DNA of 64,000 bases from CAYJBH01 sp964370605. Lineage in GTDB: Bacteria; Bacillota; Clostridia; Oscillospirales; Ruminococcaceae. The position numbers and the translations under genes are program-made. The notes below the pieces were generated by a model, which had not been told where the DNA came from, did no database searches, and was given only the letters and a program-made list of their open reading frames with translations. The stretch lies in contig CAYJJX010000009.1 of the NCBI GenBank assembly GCA_964370605.1, positions 1-64,000 of the forward strand, given 5' to 3'. Shown here piece by piece: positions 24,642 through 32,903 of this stretch (position 1 is the first letter of the stretch; every line of letters begins with the position of its first letter).

Positions 24642-26066
24642 TTATACCCGAATCTCAACATCGTTCGACAAGAAATCACTGTTTTGTGCCAACACTTCGT
24701 CGACGATTACTAAAAACTCTTCTGTCTGTAGTCGGGCAATACCGGTAAGATTACTCTCCTCAATAATCTGCATAATTTCGTCCATAGTAAGCCCAAACCC
24801 TTCATCCTCTGCGATGCGTTCCAGCAGTCTGCTGTCTTCACCCTGTTTCAGTGCCGTCGCGGCCGCTATCGAATGTTTGCGTATCAGCTCATGTACCGTC
24901 TGTCGATCCTTGCCCTGCTTCACACAGTGCATCAAAATATTCTCGGTCACCATAAACGGCAATTCACCGTCCAGGCGACGCTTTATAATCTTCGGAAATA
25001 CGGTTAGCCCGCCTATTATATTCGAGTAGAGCGCAAGAATCGCATCAACCGACAAAAACGCCTCCGGTATAGAAATTCTCCGATTTGCCGAATCGTCCAA
25101 GGTGCGCTCAAACCACTGAGAGGAGGCGGTAAGCGCCGGATTTAGCGCATCGGTCATCACATATCTTGCGAGTGAGGCAATTCGCTCACTTCTCATCGGA
25201 TTGCGCTTATATGCCATTGCCGAAGACCCGACCTGTTTCGATTCAAACGGTTCCTCAACTTCACGTAAATTTGATAGCAGACGTATATCGTTTGAAAACT
25301 TATAACTGCTCTGTGCAATGCCGGAGAGTACCGACATTATATAAAAATCAACTTTTCGAGAATAGGTCTGCCCTCCGACCGGATAGATGGCATCGAATCC
25401 CATTTTTTTTGCAATAAGGAGTTCAAGACGCTTTATCTTGTCAACATCTCCGTCGAATAACGAAACGAAACTCGCCGCCGTTCCTGTGGTGCCCTTGCAA
25501 CCGAAAAACTTTAAATTATCGATAACAAAGTTAAGTTGTTCCAGATCAAGCAACAACTCATTGACCCAAAGGGTTGCGCGTTTTCCGACTGTAGTAGGCT
25601 GCGCCGGCTGAAAATGGGTGAATGCTAAGCAGGAAAGGTCTTTATGTTCTCTTGCAAACTCCGCCGCTTTTCTTATTACGGTTACAAGCCGTTTCTTTAT
25701 TATAATCAATGCCTCTCGCTGTTGGAGCAGGTCGGTGTTGTCACCGACATAGCTGGAGGTGGCTCCGAGATGTATAATGGGTCTTGCATTGGGGCAGACG
25801 TCGCCAAAGGCATGGATGTGCGCCATTACATCGTGCCGAAGATCCTTTTCATATTTTGCAGCGGCGTCATAATCAATGTTGTCAACGTTGGCACGCATCT
25901 CGTCAAGTTGCACCTCTGTAATATCAAGCCCCAATTCTTTTTGACTCTCGGCAAGCGCTATCCATAGCCGTCTCCAATACCCAAACTTGCTGTCGGCAGA
26001 AAAAACTGCCTGCATCTCTTCGCCGGAGTACCGCCCGCAAAGCGGACTTTCGTATCTGTTGTGCAT
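24642..26066 (-). CDS. purB: Adenylosuccinate lyase
   Basis: Cleaves SAICAR and adenylosuccinate in purine synthesis. The 474-aa protein has the fumarase/aspartase superfamily signature GSSAMAYKRNPMRSE and catalytic-region motifs IIHLGATSSYVGDN and AFTHFQPAQPTTVGKR. AAAGGAATAAAAGTAA precedes the ATG. It is transcribed alone, with a leader of about 130 bases in which I did not recognise a riboswitch. Confidence 0.95.
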   Translation of the reverse strand: MHNRYESPLCGRYSGEEMQAVFSADSKFGYWRRLWIALAESQKELGLDITEVQLDEMRANVDNIDYDAAAKYEKDLRHDVMAHIHAFGDVCPNARPIIHLGATSSYVGDNTDLLQQREALIIIKKRLVTVIRKAAEFAREHKDLSCLAFTHFQPAQPTTVGKRATLWVNELLLDLEQLNFVIDNLKFFGCKGTTGTAASFVSLFDGDVDKIKRLELLIAKKMGFDAIYPVGGQTYSRKVDFYIMSVLSGIAQSSYKFSNDIRLLSNLREVEEPFESKQVGSSAMAYKRNPMRSERIASLARYVMTDALNPALTASSQWFERTLDDSANRRISIPEAFLSVDAILALYSNIIGGLTVFPKIIKRRLDGELPFMVTENILMHCVKQGKDRQTVHELIRKHSIAAATALKQGEDSRLLERIAEDEGFGLTMDEIMQIIEESNLTGIARLQTEEFLVIVDEVLAQNSDFLSNDVEIRV

Positions 26067-26203
26067 TTACTTTTATTCCTTTCCCAATGTTCTATCCGAT
26101 TTCACCACAACCGTGATAAATTGACTAAACTACACCGAATATAGATACCGGTCGCAAATAGAATGACTATACTGAACTTCGGTCTATGTTTTCTGATGAC
26201 CTC

Positions 26204-26233
26204 ATTATAGCATAATAATGCAAGATTATGCAA
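26204..26233 (-). promoter_or_regulatory. Promoter of purB
   Basis: TTGCAT, 18-base spacer, TATAAT on the minus strand, about 140 bases ahead of the purB start. Confidence 0.72.
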
Positions 26234-26272
26234 TTATTTTTCGTTGTTATCATAGGTTTTTTAAAATAACGG

Positions 26273-26301
26273 TTGAAATAACAATCTATTTGTTGTATAA
26301 T
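26273..26301 (+). promoter_or_regulatory. Promoter of oadG-oadB
   Basis: TTGAAA, 17-base spacer, TATAAT on the plus strand, 68 bases ahead of oadG. The purB and oadG promoters together account for the 302-bp divergent gap. Confidence 0.82.
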
Positions 26302-26311
26302 GTTTAAGGTA

Positions 26312-26333
26312 GGTTTTTGTGCGTTCAAAAACC
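26312..26333 (+). other. Hairpin in the oadG leader
   Basis: GGTTTTTG, TGCGTT loop, CAAAAACC: a perfect 8-bp stem starting about where transcription should begin. It could stabilise the mRNA 5' end. No U-tract follows, so it is not a terminator. Confidence 0.5.
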
Positions 26334-26368
26334 ACTAACGAGTTACAAATATTATTTTTGGAGGTATT

Positions 26369-26734
26369 ATGGCTTCACCTGCGGTGCTGACCGTCGTTTT
26401 GACCGGCGTTTCGCTCGTCTTCTTTGTTCTTCTTCTTCTCACGGTACTAATTCTCATTTTCGGAAAGATAATGAGCTCTTTCAATAAAAAACCGACAGCT
26501 GTGGCTACCCCGACACCAACAGCCGCTCCTGCTGCTCCTGCAGCGACACCAAGTGTCGCCGCCGCTGTTATGGTGGATGATACCGAGCTTATCGCTGTAA
26601 TCTCTGCCGCTGTCGCCGCTATGGGTGGTGGCACTGTTGTATCGGTCACGAAACAACCTGCCACGGTCGGAAATGCGACCTCAGTCAACGGATGGAAACA
26701 AGCGACCATCATCTCGTATCTACAACAAGTTTAA
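26369..26734 (+). CDS. oadG: OadG-family small membrane subunit of a sodium-pumping decarboxylase
   Basis: A 121-aa protein with one TM (about residues 8-31), a Pro/Ala-rich linker (TPTPTAAPAAPAATP) and a C-terminal cytoplasmic segment, the layout of decarboxylase gamma chains. It would hold the beta subunit to the soluble alpha subunit. GGAGG lies seven bases before the ATG. The oadB gene follows by 23 bp. No biotinyl Lys motif is present, and no alpha or biotin-carrier gene is adjacent. Confidence 0.82.
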   Translation: MASPAVLTVVLTGVSLVFFVLLLLTVLILIFGKIMSSFNKKPTAVATPTPTAAPAAPAATPSVAAAVMVDDTELIAVISAAVAAMGGGTVVSVTKQPATVGNATSVNGWKQATIISYLQQV

Positions 26735-26757
26735 TTGCATAGGAAAGGGCTTATAAC

Positions 26758-27891
26758 ATGGCAGAATTTTTCGATACCATTGTATCCATTGTAACCAACT
26801 CCGGCTTTGCCGCATTTGCAGAGGAACCGCTTTCCTTGGTGATGATCGCTATAGCTTGTTTCTTGTTGTGGCTTGCCATAGCCAAAAAATTTGAACCGCT
26901 TCTTCTTTTGCCGATCGCTTTCGGTATGTTGCTTGCAAACCTTCCGCTGTCGGGTCTTGCAAATACCGACGAAGGTGGACTATTTTATTATATGTACCAA
27001 GGCGTAAAGCTTGGCATCTACCCGCCGCTCATCTTCCTTGGTGTCGGCACCATGACCGATTTCGGTCCGCTTATCGCGAATCCCAAGAGCATGCTCCTCG
27101 GAGCCGCGGCTCAGATCGGTATCTTCGGAACATATTGGGGAGCTATCGCTCTCGGATTTCTTCCTAACGAGGCGGGTTCCATCGCCATCATTGGCGGAGC
27201 GGACGGCCCGACTGCTATCTACACCACCGGCATACTGGCACCCGACCTGCTCGGACCCATTGCCGTTGCGGCCTACTCCTATATGGCTCTCGTGCCGATC
27301 ATTCAGCCTCCGATCATGAAGGCTCTTACCAGCAAAAAAGAGCGCTCCATCAAGATGGAACAGCTCCGTGATGTTTCTAAAAAAGAGAAAATCATCTTTC
27401 CGATCCTTTGTACTATTGTCATCTCGCTTCTTCTCCCGTCAGCCGCTCCGCTTGTCGGCATGTTGATGCTCGGAAACCTTTTGCGTGAGTCGGGTGTTGT
27501 GGAACGTCTCAACAAGACTGCCGGGAATGAACTCATGAACATTGTTACCATCTTGCTCGGTATCTCGGTTGGTTCTACCACCAAAGCATCGACCTTCCTT
27601 AGCCCACAGACATTGCTGATCATTGTGCTTGGTCTCGTTGCATTCGCCGTTGGTACTGCCTCAGGCGTATTGTTCGGAAAGATCATGTGCAAACTGACCG
27701 GCGGCAAGGTCAATCCGCTTATCGGATCTGCCGGTGTTTCCGCCGTTCCGATGGCCGCACGTGTATCACAAAAAGTCGGTCAGGATGAAAATCCTCAAAA
27801 CTATCTGCTCATGCATGCAATGGGCCCGAACGTTGCCGGTGTTATCGGTTCTGCTGTCGCTGCCGGTATTCTCATCAACATCCTGTCGTAG
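26758..27891 (+). CDS. oadB: Sodium-translocating decarboxylase beta subunit
   Basis: A 377-aa multi-pass membrane protein that couples carboxybiotin decarboxylation to Na+ export. Family hallmarks are the paired regions IAIIGGADGPTAIYTTG and VPIIQPPIMKAL and the C-terminal GVSAVPMAARVSQK...MGPNVAGVIGS. Length and topology are normal. The carboxyltransferase that would supply carboxybiotin (oxaloacetate, methylmalonyl-CoA or glutaconyl-CoA type) is encoded elsewhere, so the substrate cannot be named. Confidence 0.94.
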   Translation: MAEFFDTIVSIVTNSGFAAFAEEPLSLVMIAIACFLLWLAIAKKFEPLLLLPIAFGMLLANLPLSGLANTDEGGLFYYMYQGVKLGIYPPLIFLGVGTMTDFGPLIANPKSMLLGAAAQIGIFGTYWGAIALGFLPNEAGSIAIIGGADGPTAIYTTGILAPDLLGPIAVAAYSYMALVPIIQPPIMKALTSKKERSIKMEQLRDVSKKEKIIFPILCTIVISLLLPSAAPLVGMLMLGNLLRESGVVERLNKTAGNELMNIVTILLGISVGSTTKASTFLSPQTLLIIVLGLVAFAVGTASGVLFGKIMCKLTGGKVNPLIGSAGVSAVPMAARVSQKVGQDENPQNYLLMHAMGPNVAGVIGSAVAAGILINILS

Positions 27892-27917
27892 TTTTTTATT
27901 ACAGATTTGATTATTTT

Positions 27918-27954
27918 AAAAGCCATGAATGGTCACACCATTCATGGCTTTTTT
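27918..27954 (+). terminator. Intrinsic terminator after oadB
   Basis: A perfect 15-bp stem (AAAAGCCATGAATGG with its complement), TCACA loop, then TTTTTT. It starts 26 bases past oadB. Confidence 0.93.
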
Positions 27955-28281
27955 GTTCTATGGCTTGCCAAAACTTTAATTCGGTTTGGTAACTTGTGCC
28001 AATACTTCTTTAGCTTGTTGCATGCCGCAGTGTCGAAAGGATTAAAACTGTTTTCAAAACCTTTATCCCAAACTTCATTCATACAGCCCTTTTGTTAAAA
28101 AAATAAGCTCGCCACTGCGCTGTAAAAAAGACTCCGATAGCTATCACCTAATGTTATAGTAGTTCAGCTTAAAAAACAATATGTTTTCCAAGTTGATTGA
28201 TTATACATCGGATTATTGTCTTGTTTGATAGTCAAAGTCGTGCTACAATTCCTTGACTATCCAATCATTTCCGTGCGGATA
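27955..28281. other. Gene-free stretch between oadB and rpsR terminators
   Basis: No gene is supportable here. On the plus strand TTGTTT, 17-base spacer, TACAAT (28221-28249) resembles a promoter, and it overlaps an inverted repeat GATAGTCAA/TTGACTATC (28227-28261). A short transcript from it would run into the rpsR terminator region. No conserved RNA family was recognised. Confidence 0.35.
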
Positions 28282-28320
28282 CAAAAAGACATGCAACAAA
28301 ACTTAATTGCTGCATGTCTT
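28282..28320 (-). terminator. Intrinsic terminator of the rpsF-ssb-rpsR operon
   Basis: On the minus strand AAGACATGCAGCAA pairs with TTGTTGCATGTCTT (one bulge), then TTTTTG. It lies 38 bases past the rpsR stop. Confidence 0.88.
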
Positions 28321-28358
28321 ATCTGCTATATTATTGTGCCCTACGACAATAAAAATTA

Positions 28359-28619
28359 TTAGTCGTTGGTGTACGGCATCAATGCGACATATCTCGAGCG
28401 CTTGATAGCGACTGCGAGCATACGCTGATGTGCGGCACAGGTGCCGGTCACACGGCGAGGTATGATCTTGGAGCGTTCGGTGATGAACTTGCGAAGACGA
28501 ACAAGATCTTTGTAATCAATCTGCTTTGTATTGTCGGCACAGAAGGTGCAAACCTTTTTGCGCGGACGACGGGAGGCGGCACGTACTGCTGCACTTCCGC
28601 TTTCGGATGGGTTAGCCAT
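28359..28619 (-). CDS. rpsR: 30S ribosomal protein S18
   Basis: An 86-aa small-subunit protein that pairs with S6 on the platform. The core IDYKDLVRLRKFITERSKIIPRRVTG is nearly invariant. The N-terminal part has CTFC and the later CAAH, a possible C+ zinc-binding form. AAGGAG is ten bases before the ATG. Last gene of the rpsF-ssb-rpsR operon. Confidence 0.97.
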   Translation of the reverse strand: MANPSESGSAAVRAASRRPRKKVCTFCADNTKQIDYKDLVRLRKFITERSKIIPRRVTGTCAAHQRMLAVAIKRSRYVALMPYTND

Positions 28620-28659
28620 ATTCTTAATTCTCCTTGATATTGTTGTGTGATTTTTTTCT

Positions 28660-29103
28660 TTAGAACGGGAGGTCTTCGCTGTCGTCTACGACGGTAAAAT
28701 CGTCGTTCGAGCCGGTCGAATAGCTCATGTCAGATCCGCCGCCTGCCGGTATGGAAGGAGCGGGGATTGAGCCAGAGGACGAAGAACCTTTGCTCTCCGC
28801 AAAAGAGATGTTGTCGGCAACCACTTCAAAGGCATAGCGATTGTTGCCATCCTTGTCGGTATAGTTGCGGGTCTGGATTGAGCCGGAAACGCCCATCATA
28901 TTGCCTTTTCTGAAATACTTTGCGGCAAACTCGGCGGTGTTGCGCCAGGCGACAACGTCGATAAAGTCGGCTTTGCGTTCTTCACCGTGCTTTACATATG
29001 CACGGTTGACGGCGATGCGCATGCGTGTAACCTGAACTCCCTGCGGAGTTTGTCTCAGCTCCGGGTCAGCCACGAGGCGACCGAGCAATGCAACCACATT
29101 CAT
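28660..29103 (-). CDS. ssb: Single-stranded DNA-binding protein
   Basis: A 147-aa SSB with the OB fold in residues 1-105 (MNVVALLGRLVADPELRQT start), a Ser/Gly/Pro-rich linker and the acidic tail ending DSEDLPF that recruits replication and repair partners. It sits between rpsF and rpsR as in most Bacillota. AGAAAGGA lies upstream of the ATG. Confidence 0.97.
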   Translation of the reverse strand: MNVVALLGRLVADPELRQTPQGVQVTRMRIAVNRAYVKHGEERKADFIDVVAWRNTAEFAAKYFRKGNMMGVSGSIQTRNYTDKDGNNRYAFEVVADNISFAESKGSSSSGSIPAPSIPAGGGSDMSYSTGSNDDFTVVDDSEDLPF

Positions 29104-29164
29104 CCTAAAACCATTCCTTTCTCGATTGTTTGCAAATAACGGTGCAAAATCCGTATGTGGAGAA

Positions 29165-29449
29165 CTAGTCCTCCAAAGCGATAATCATAGTACGCAGGAT
29201 ACCGTCGGTGATGTTGAAAATACGTGTCAACTCTTTCGGGAAGTCTGCGTTGCTCTCAAAGTGACAGAGAATGTAGTATCCGTCATTTTGATAGTTGATG
29301 GGATAGGCGAGACGACGCTTGCCCCACTCATCAAAGCTCTCGATGGTCGCATTCTGTTCGATGATACCGCGAAGTTTCGCGATAAGCGCTGTCAGCGCCT
29401 CTTCGTCCTTGTTACAGGACAGAACCATCATTACTTCATACTTGTTCAT
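29165..29449 (-). CDS. rpsF: 30S ribosomal protein S6
   Basis: A 94-aa protein beginning MNKYEVMMVLSCNKDEE and containing WGKRRLAYPINYQNDGYYIL, typical of S6. The ATG at 29449 has AGAAAGGA upstream. A longer frame extends into the leader but has no start signal and would add non-S6 sequence. First gene of the operon, about 230 bases behind a consensus promoter, leaving a long structured leader. Confidence 0.96.
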   Translation of the reverse strand: MNKYEVMMVLSCNKDEEALTALIAKLRGIIEQNATIESFDEWGKRRLAYPINYQNDGYYILCHFESNADFPKELTRIFNITDGILRTMIIALED

Positions 29450-29584
29450 GTAATGTTTCCGTTCCTTTCTGCACATTTTGTGCGGTTGAATCCGATACTG
29501 AGGCAGAATTTCGGTCATAACAACCGGAAAACCACAAAACTGCAAGTCAAGAAACTTGTATTTGTAAATGGTCAATTCCAAGCA

Positions 29585-29672
29585 CGAAATTAGATTTCGT
29601 ACTGCCTCCTTACGGGCTAAGCGGCGATTTCTCGCCGAAGGATGCACTATGTTTCTTCTACATAGTTAGCCT
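29585..29672 (-). ncRNA. Structured rpsF leader, S6:S18 autoregulatory motif candidate
   Basis: Between promoter and rpsF the minus strand folds into CTATG/CATAG, GGCGA/TCGCC and CTTA-GCCCG-TAAG hairpins and GCACGAAA/TTTCGTGC. S6 leaders in Bacillota often carry a hairpin with a CCG loop that binds the S6:S18 complex; the GCCCG loop fits loosely. Homology was not tested. Confidence 0.35.
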
Positions 29673-29676
29673 GTAT

Positions 29677-29705
29677 ATTATATAATATTAGTGCCGATAT
29701 GTCAA
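29677..29705 (-). promoter_or_regulatory. Consensus promoter of rpsF-ssb-rpsR
   Basis: TTGACA, 17-base spacer, TATAAT, all matching consensus, on the minus strand. It implies a leader of about 220 bases ahead of rpsF. Confidence 0.9.
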
Positions 29706-29741
29706 GATGTTTTGCAATATTTGCAGAAACCCTCACTGCAA

Positions 29742-30758
29742 CTATATTTTATTGGCTTTCTTCGCAATCGCACGAAGCAGGCGATTTCCGGGGAGTTTGA
29801 ACTCGCCCGCCGTCTCGTATATCTCGCCGGTGAAGTTGCGTTTGAAACCCAAGACATTGTAAAGCTGTTCACTATCTTCCGGCCTGACAGCCACACCCTG
29901 CATGTCATAGGTATGACAGCCGCCCTCCAACGCCCACTGCATCAGTGTCCACTGCAAAAGATAGGTCGGGCGCAGATTGCGGTTTTTATCGGTAGAGGCA
30001 CCATAGACATGGGCGGTGCGTCCTGCATATTGTACCGCGATACCGCCACAAAGCGCTTCGTCACCGTTATAACAAACATAAAGACGTGCATGCTCCGGAA
30101 AGGCACGCAAGAAACCTTCAAGATATTCTTTGGGGCGAATGTTGAACCCTTGCCGCTCACCGGTCTTTTTGTAAATGTCATAAAAATCGTCCAGCATCTC
30201 GACCGGCTGGTGTTTGCAAACTATCCCCTTTTTTGCCGGATAGCGAACATAATACCTCGTCTCGCGGACAAAACTTGCCATCAGGCTCTCTTCGTCCTTG
30301 TCGTTGAGGTCAACAATATAGTTGTATCGTGGCTGCACTGTCGACGAGAACGGTGCATTCGGCAAAAACTCACAGCCTGCCGCTGTGAATGAACCAATCC
30401 CCTTTTCGTCACCCACATCGAGAAGCGGATCAAACACAAATTCCAGTGCTTTATGCTTTTTCACCAGTTGCTTTGCGCCGTCAATCAGCGCTTTTACGAC
30501 CTCGCTATCGCCATAATCGCAGACAGGACCACGTGGAACATAAATATACGAAACGGGGCCGACCTTTCGAATGATGGCGGCAAAACCACCGACAATCTCG
30601 CCGTCACGGCGCACGACACAAAGCTGTTGTAACCAGCCTTTTTTGGCTTTAACCCAGTTGACACTCTGCATAAAGTTACCGTTTTTATGGTTTTGCACAA
30701 ATTGTTCAAACTCTTCGGCACACTCTGACGGAAGATATTCATAGCTAATCAATGGCAA
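29742..30758 (-). CDS. FemAB-family peptidoglycan interpeptide bridge aminoacyltransferase
   Basis: A 338-aa protein with two GNAT-like halves. FMQSVNWVKAKKGW, YIYVPRGPVCDYGD and the C-terminal ALCGGIAVQYAGRTAHVYGAS...YLLQWTLMQWALEGG are typical of FemX/lipid II:glycine transferases, which use aminoacyl-tRNA to add residues to the muropeptide stem. The amino acid added cannot be told. The start overlaps the tatD stop region by 14 bases, so the genes are co-transcribed. Confidence 0.9.
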   Translation of the reverse strand: MPLISYEYLPSECAEEFEQFVQNHKNGNFMQSVNWVKAKKGWLQQLCVVRRDGEIVGGFAAIIRKVGPVSYIYVPRGPVCDYGDSEVVKALIDGAKQLVKKHKALEFVFDPLLDVGDEKGIGSFTAAGCEFLPNAPFSSTVQPRYNYIVDLNDKDEESLMASFVRETRYYVRYPAKKGIVCKHQPVEMLDDFYDIYKKTGERQGFNIRPKEYLEGFLRAFPEHARLYVCYNGDEALCGGIAVQYAGRTAHVYGASTDKNRNLRPTYLLQWTLMQWALEGGCHTYDMQGVAVRPEDSEQLYNVLGFKRNFTGEIYETAGEFKLPGNRLLRAIAKKANKI

Positions 30759-31515
30759 AAATCTCCTTTGTATTTTGCAGCACCTGCTTTAGCAAAGCCT
30801 CTTTTTTCTCTCTGCGAAGCTCTGCAATCGCCGCCGCTGTATAGTCTATCATGGCGGAGTCACAGCGTTTCCCTCGATATGGCACCGGCGCAAGGTATGG
30901 ACAGTCGGTCTCCAGCAACAGCATATCAAACGGCACCTTTGCCGACACCTCTTTGACCGTCTTTGCGTTGTTGAAGGTCACGATTCCGCCAATGCCGATG
31001 TATATGCCAAGTTTTGTCACCTCCTGCATATACTCAACACTGCCGGAAAAGCAGTGCATCACTCCCTTGATGGGATATTTTTTCAGCAGTTCCAGCATGT
31101 CTGCATATGCGTCTCGATTATGAAGCAGTACCGGAATATCCAGCTCCAGCGCCAATTTAAGCTGTGCCTCAAAGAGCTGTTTTTGTTGTTCACGGTCGGT
31201 GTCGTAATAATAGTCCAGTCCGCACTCACCGAGTGCTACCGTTTTTTTTGTTTCAAGAAGCCTCGGCATCTCTTCACCGATAACCGATAAGAGGTTGTTT
31301 ATTTCACCGTCCCGAAGTGCCTCGGGGTGAAGTCCGTAGGCGCTGTATATTCGCTCGTAACGTGTCGATAACTCACCGCATTTCGCAAAATCTTTTGGTT
31401 CGGCACAGCAGTCGATTATCCCGACTACCTCACCGTCAAACATACTTTGCAACAACTCATCACGATCCTCGTCAAATGCACTTGAATTATAGTGTGCGTG
31501 GCTGTCAAATATCAT
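30745..31515 (-). CDS. TatD-family metal-dependent hydrolase/DNase
   Basis: A 256-aa TIM-barrel metallohydrolase. Ligands are visible as FDSHAHYN, GECGLDYYYD, LLHNRDAY, MHCFSGS and LLETDCPYLAP. Family members have 3'-5' exonuclease or D-aminoacyl-tRNA deacylase activity. Length is normal. It precedes the FemAB gene with a 14-bp overlap. Confidence 0.94.
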   Translation of the reverse strand: MIFDSHAHYNSSAFDEDRDELLQSMFDGEVVGIIDCCAEPKDFAKCGELSTRYERIYSAYGLHPEALRDGEINNLLSVIGEEMPRLLETKKTVALGECGLDYYYDTDREQQKQLFEAQLKLALELDIPVLLHNRDAYADMLELLKKYPIKGVMHCFSGSVEYMQEVTKLGIYIGIGGIVTFNNAKTVKEVSAKVPFDMLLLETDCPYLAPVPYRGKRCDSAMIDYTAAAIAELRREKKEALLKQVLQNTKEIFAID

Positions 31516-31547
31516 ATATTTCTATTTTCCGTTTCCTTTTGTAGCTT

Positions 31548-32807
31548 TTATTCTTGGTCGCCATTTACCTGTTTATCTCTTGCCGATACCTTTATTATGC
31601 GCTGATCCACCAGCTGCGAAACGGTATAAGTAAAATATTCATCGCTATGCTCGTGTCCCTCGGGCGGCAAAAAGCCGAGGCTATCCAGAAGATAGGCGGC
31701 AACGGTCACGTCACCGACATCTTTCGGCACCTTAAGGTCACGAAGGTCATACAGTTCTGTGAGTGGAGTATCGCCCGACATGCTCATCATGCCATCCTCC
31801 TCGACGGTGATCTCTCGCAACACCTCGTCATGCTCGTCCCAAATTTCTCCGACCAACTCCTCCAAAATATCCTCAAGGGTAACAATTCCCTCGGTGCCGC
31901 CAAAACTGTCTACCACCACCGCAATATGCGTTTTTTCTTTGTCAAGCAGTCGCAAAAGCTCAAGAAGTGGCATCCTTGGCGGAACATATATGGGTTTTTG
32001 CATCATCTGAGGTATATTGATTTCCTCGCCGCCCAGTAATGCGGAATAAAAATCTTTTTGGTTGACAATGCCGACAATCTCGTCGATGGTATTTTCATAG
32101 ACGGGAAGCCGGGAAAAATGCTCCGACAAAAACGTTTCTTTCAGCGTCTCGGCAGTGGCATCTGTCGGAAGAGCAATGATATCGACACGGTGGGTGATAA
32201 TATCGCCGGCAGTACGTCCGGAAAACTGCAACGCCGACTGCAAAAGCTCTGATTGTTGTTCCTCAATCACGCCCTCGTCCTCAATCTCCTCGATGATGAC
32301 ACGGAGTTCATCCTCCGTCATCACACCGCCCTTTTTGCCGTCACTTCGCACCATCTTTGCAGAAAGTTTGCGAAGGCCGATCAGAACGATAATTACCGGA
32401 AAAAATACTATCCTCAAAAAAATCAAAAACGGCGACGCAAATTTTAAAAGCGCCTCCGGTGTTTCGTTTGCAAAACTTTTAGGCATGACCTCACCAAACA
32501 CGATGACGACACAGGTTACTATCAACGTTGCGATAGCAATACCGGACGCTCCGAGCAGTTCGGTAAATATGGCTGTGGTCAGTGCGGCGGTCAGCGTATT
32601 TACGATATTGTTTCCGACCAGCAGTGCAATGAGCGATCGGTCATAACTTTCGATCAACTTCAAGGCACGGTTTGCCGATCTGCTTCCCTCTTCCTGTTCC
32701 ACCTTGAGTTTAATTCGGGACGAGGCGGTCAGCGCCGTCTCGGACGACGAAAAAAATGCCGAGAGCAGAATCAGAATGACCAATATCGGTATTAGTACGG
32801 TAGTTAT
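31548..32807 (-). CDS. CNNM/CorC-type membrane protein (hemolysin family) with probable AUA start
   Basis: Membrane protein with an N-terminal DUF21/CNNM domain (four hydrophobic stretches), a CBS pair (about residues 205-325) and a C-terminal CorC_HlyC domain (EEDGMMSMSGDTPLTELYDL). Likely roles are divalent-cation transport or sensing. The frame's first ordinary start codon is TTG at 32783, which has no ribosome site. A very strong AAAGGAGG (32813-32820) sits five bases before an in-frame ATA at 32807. Starting there gives I/M-T-T-V-L-I-P-I-L-V-I, which restores the expected N-terminus of TM1. I annotate 32807; 32783 is the conservative alternative. Confidence 0.85.
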   Translation of the reverse strand: MTTVLIPILVILILLSAFFSSSETALTASSRIKLKVEQEEGSRSANRALKLIESYDRSLIALLVGNNIVNTLTAALTTAIFTELLGASGIAIATLIVTCVVIVFGEVMPKSFANETPEALLKFASPFLIFLRIVFFPVIIVLIGLRKLSAKMVRSDGKKGGVMTEDELRVIIEEIEDEGVIEEQQSELLQSALQFSGRTAGDIITHRVDIIALPTDATAETLKETFLSEHFSRLPVYENTIDEIVGIVNQKDFYSALLGGEEINIPQMMQKPIYVPPRMPLLELLRLLDKEKTHIAVVVDSFGGTEGIVTLEDILEELVGEIWDEHDEVLREITVEEDGMMSMSGDTPLTELYDLRDLKVPKDVGDVTVAAYLLDSLGFLPPEGHEHSDEYFTYTVSQLVDQRIIKVSARDKQVNGDQE

Positions 32808-32903
32808 TTTAGCCTCCTTTTATCGAGCTTATCGTATATTTTGCAATAGCATTGTTTCAACTTGTTTCTATTGTTAGCGCGCTTTAAGCCGTTTGGCAAA
32901 TGC

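Noticed and set aside
24642..26233. Possible purine or PRPP riboswitch in the purB leader
   Set aside because: The 130-base leader has only weak, short pairings and none of the conserved core sequences.
27907..28098. 63-codon plus-strand ORF after oadB
   Set aside because: It runs through the oadB terminator, has no ribosome site and no recognisable protein features.
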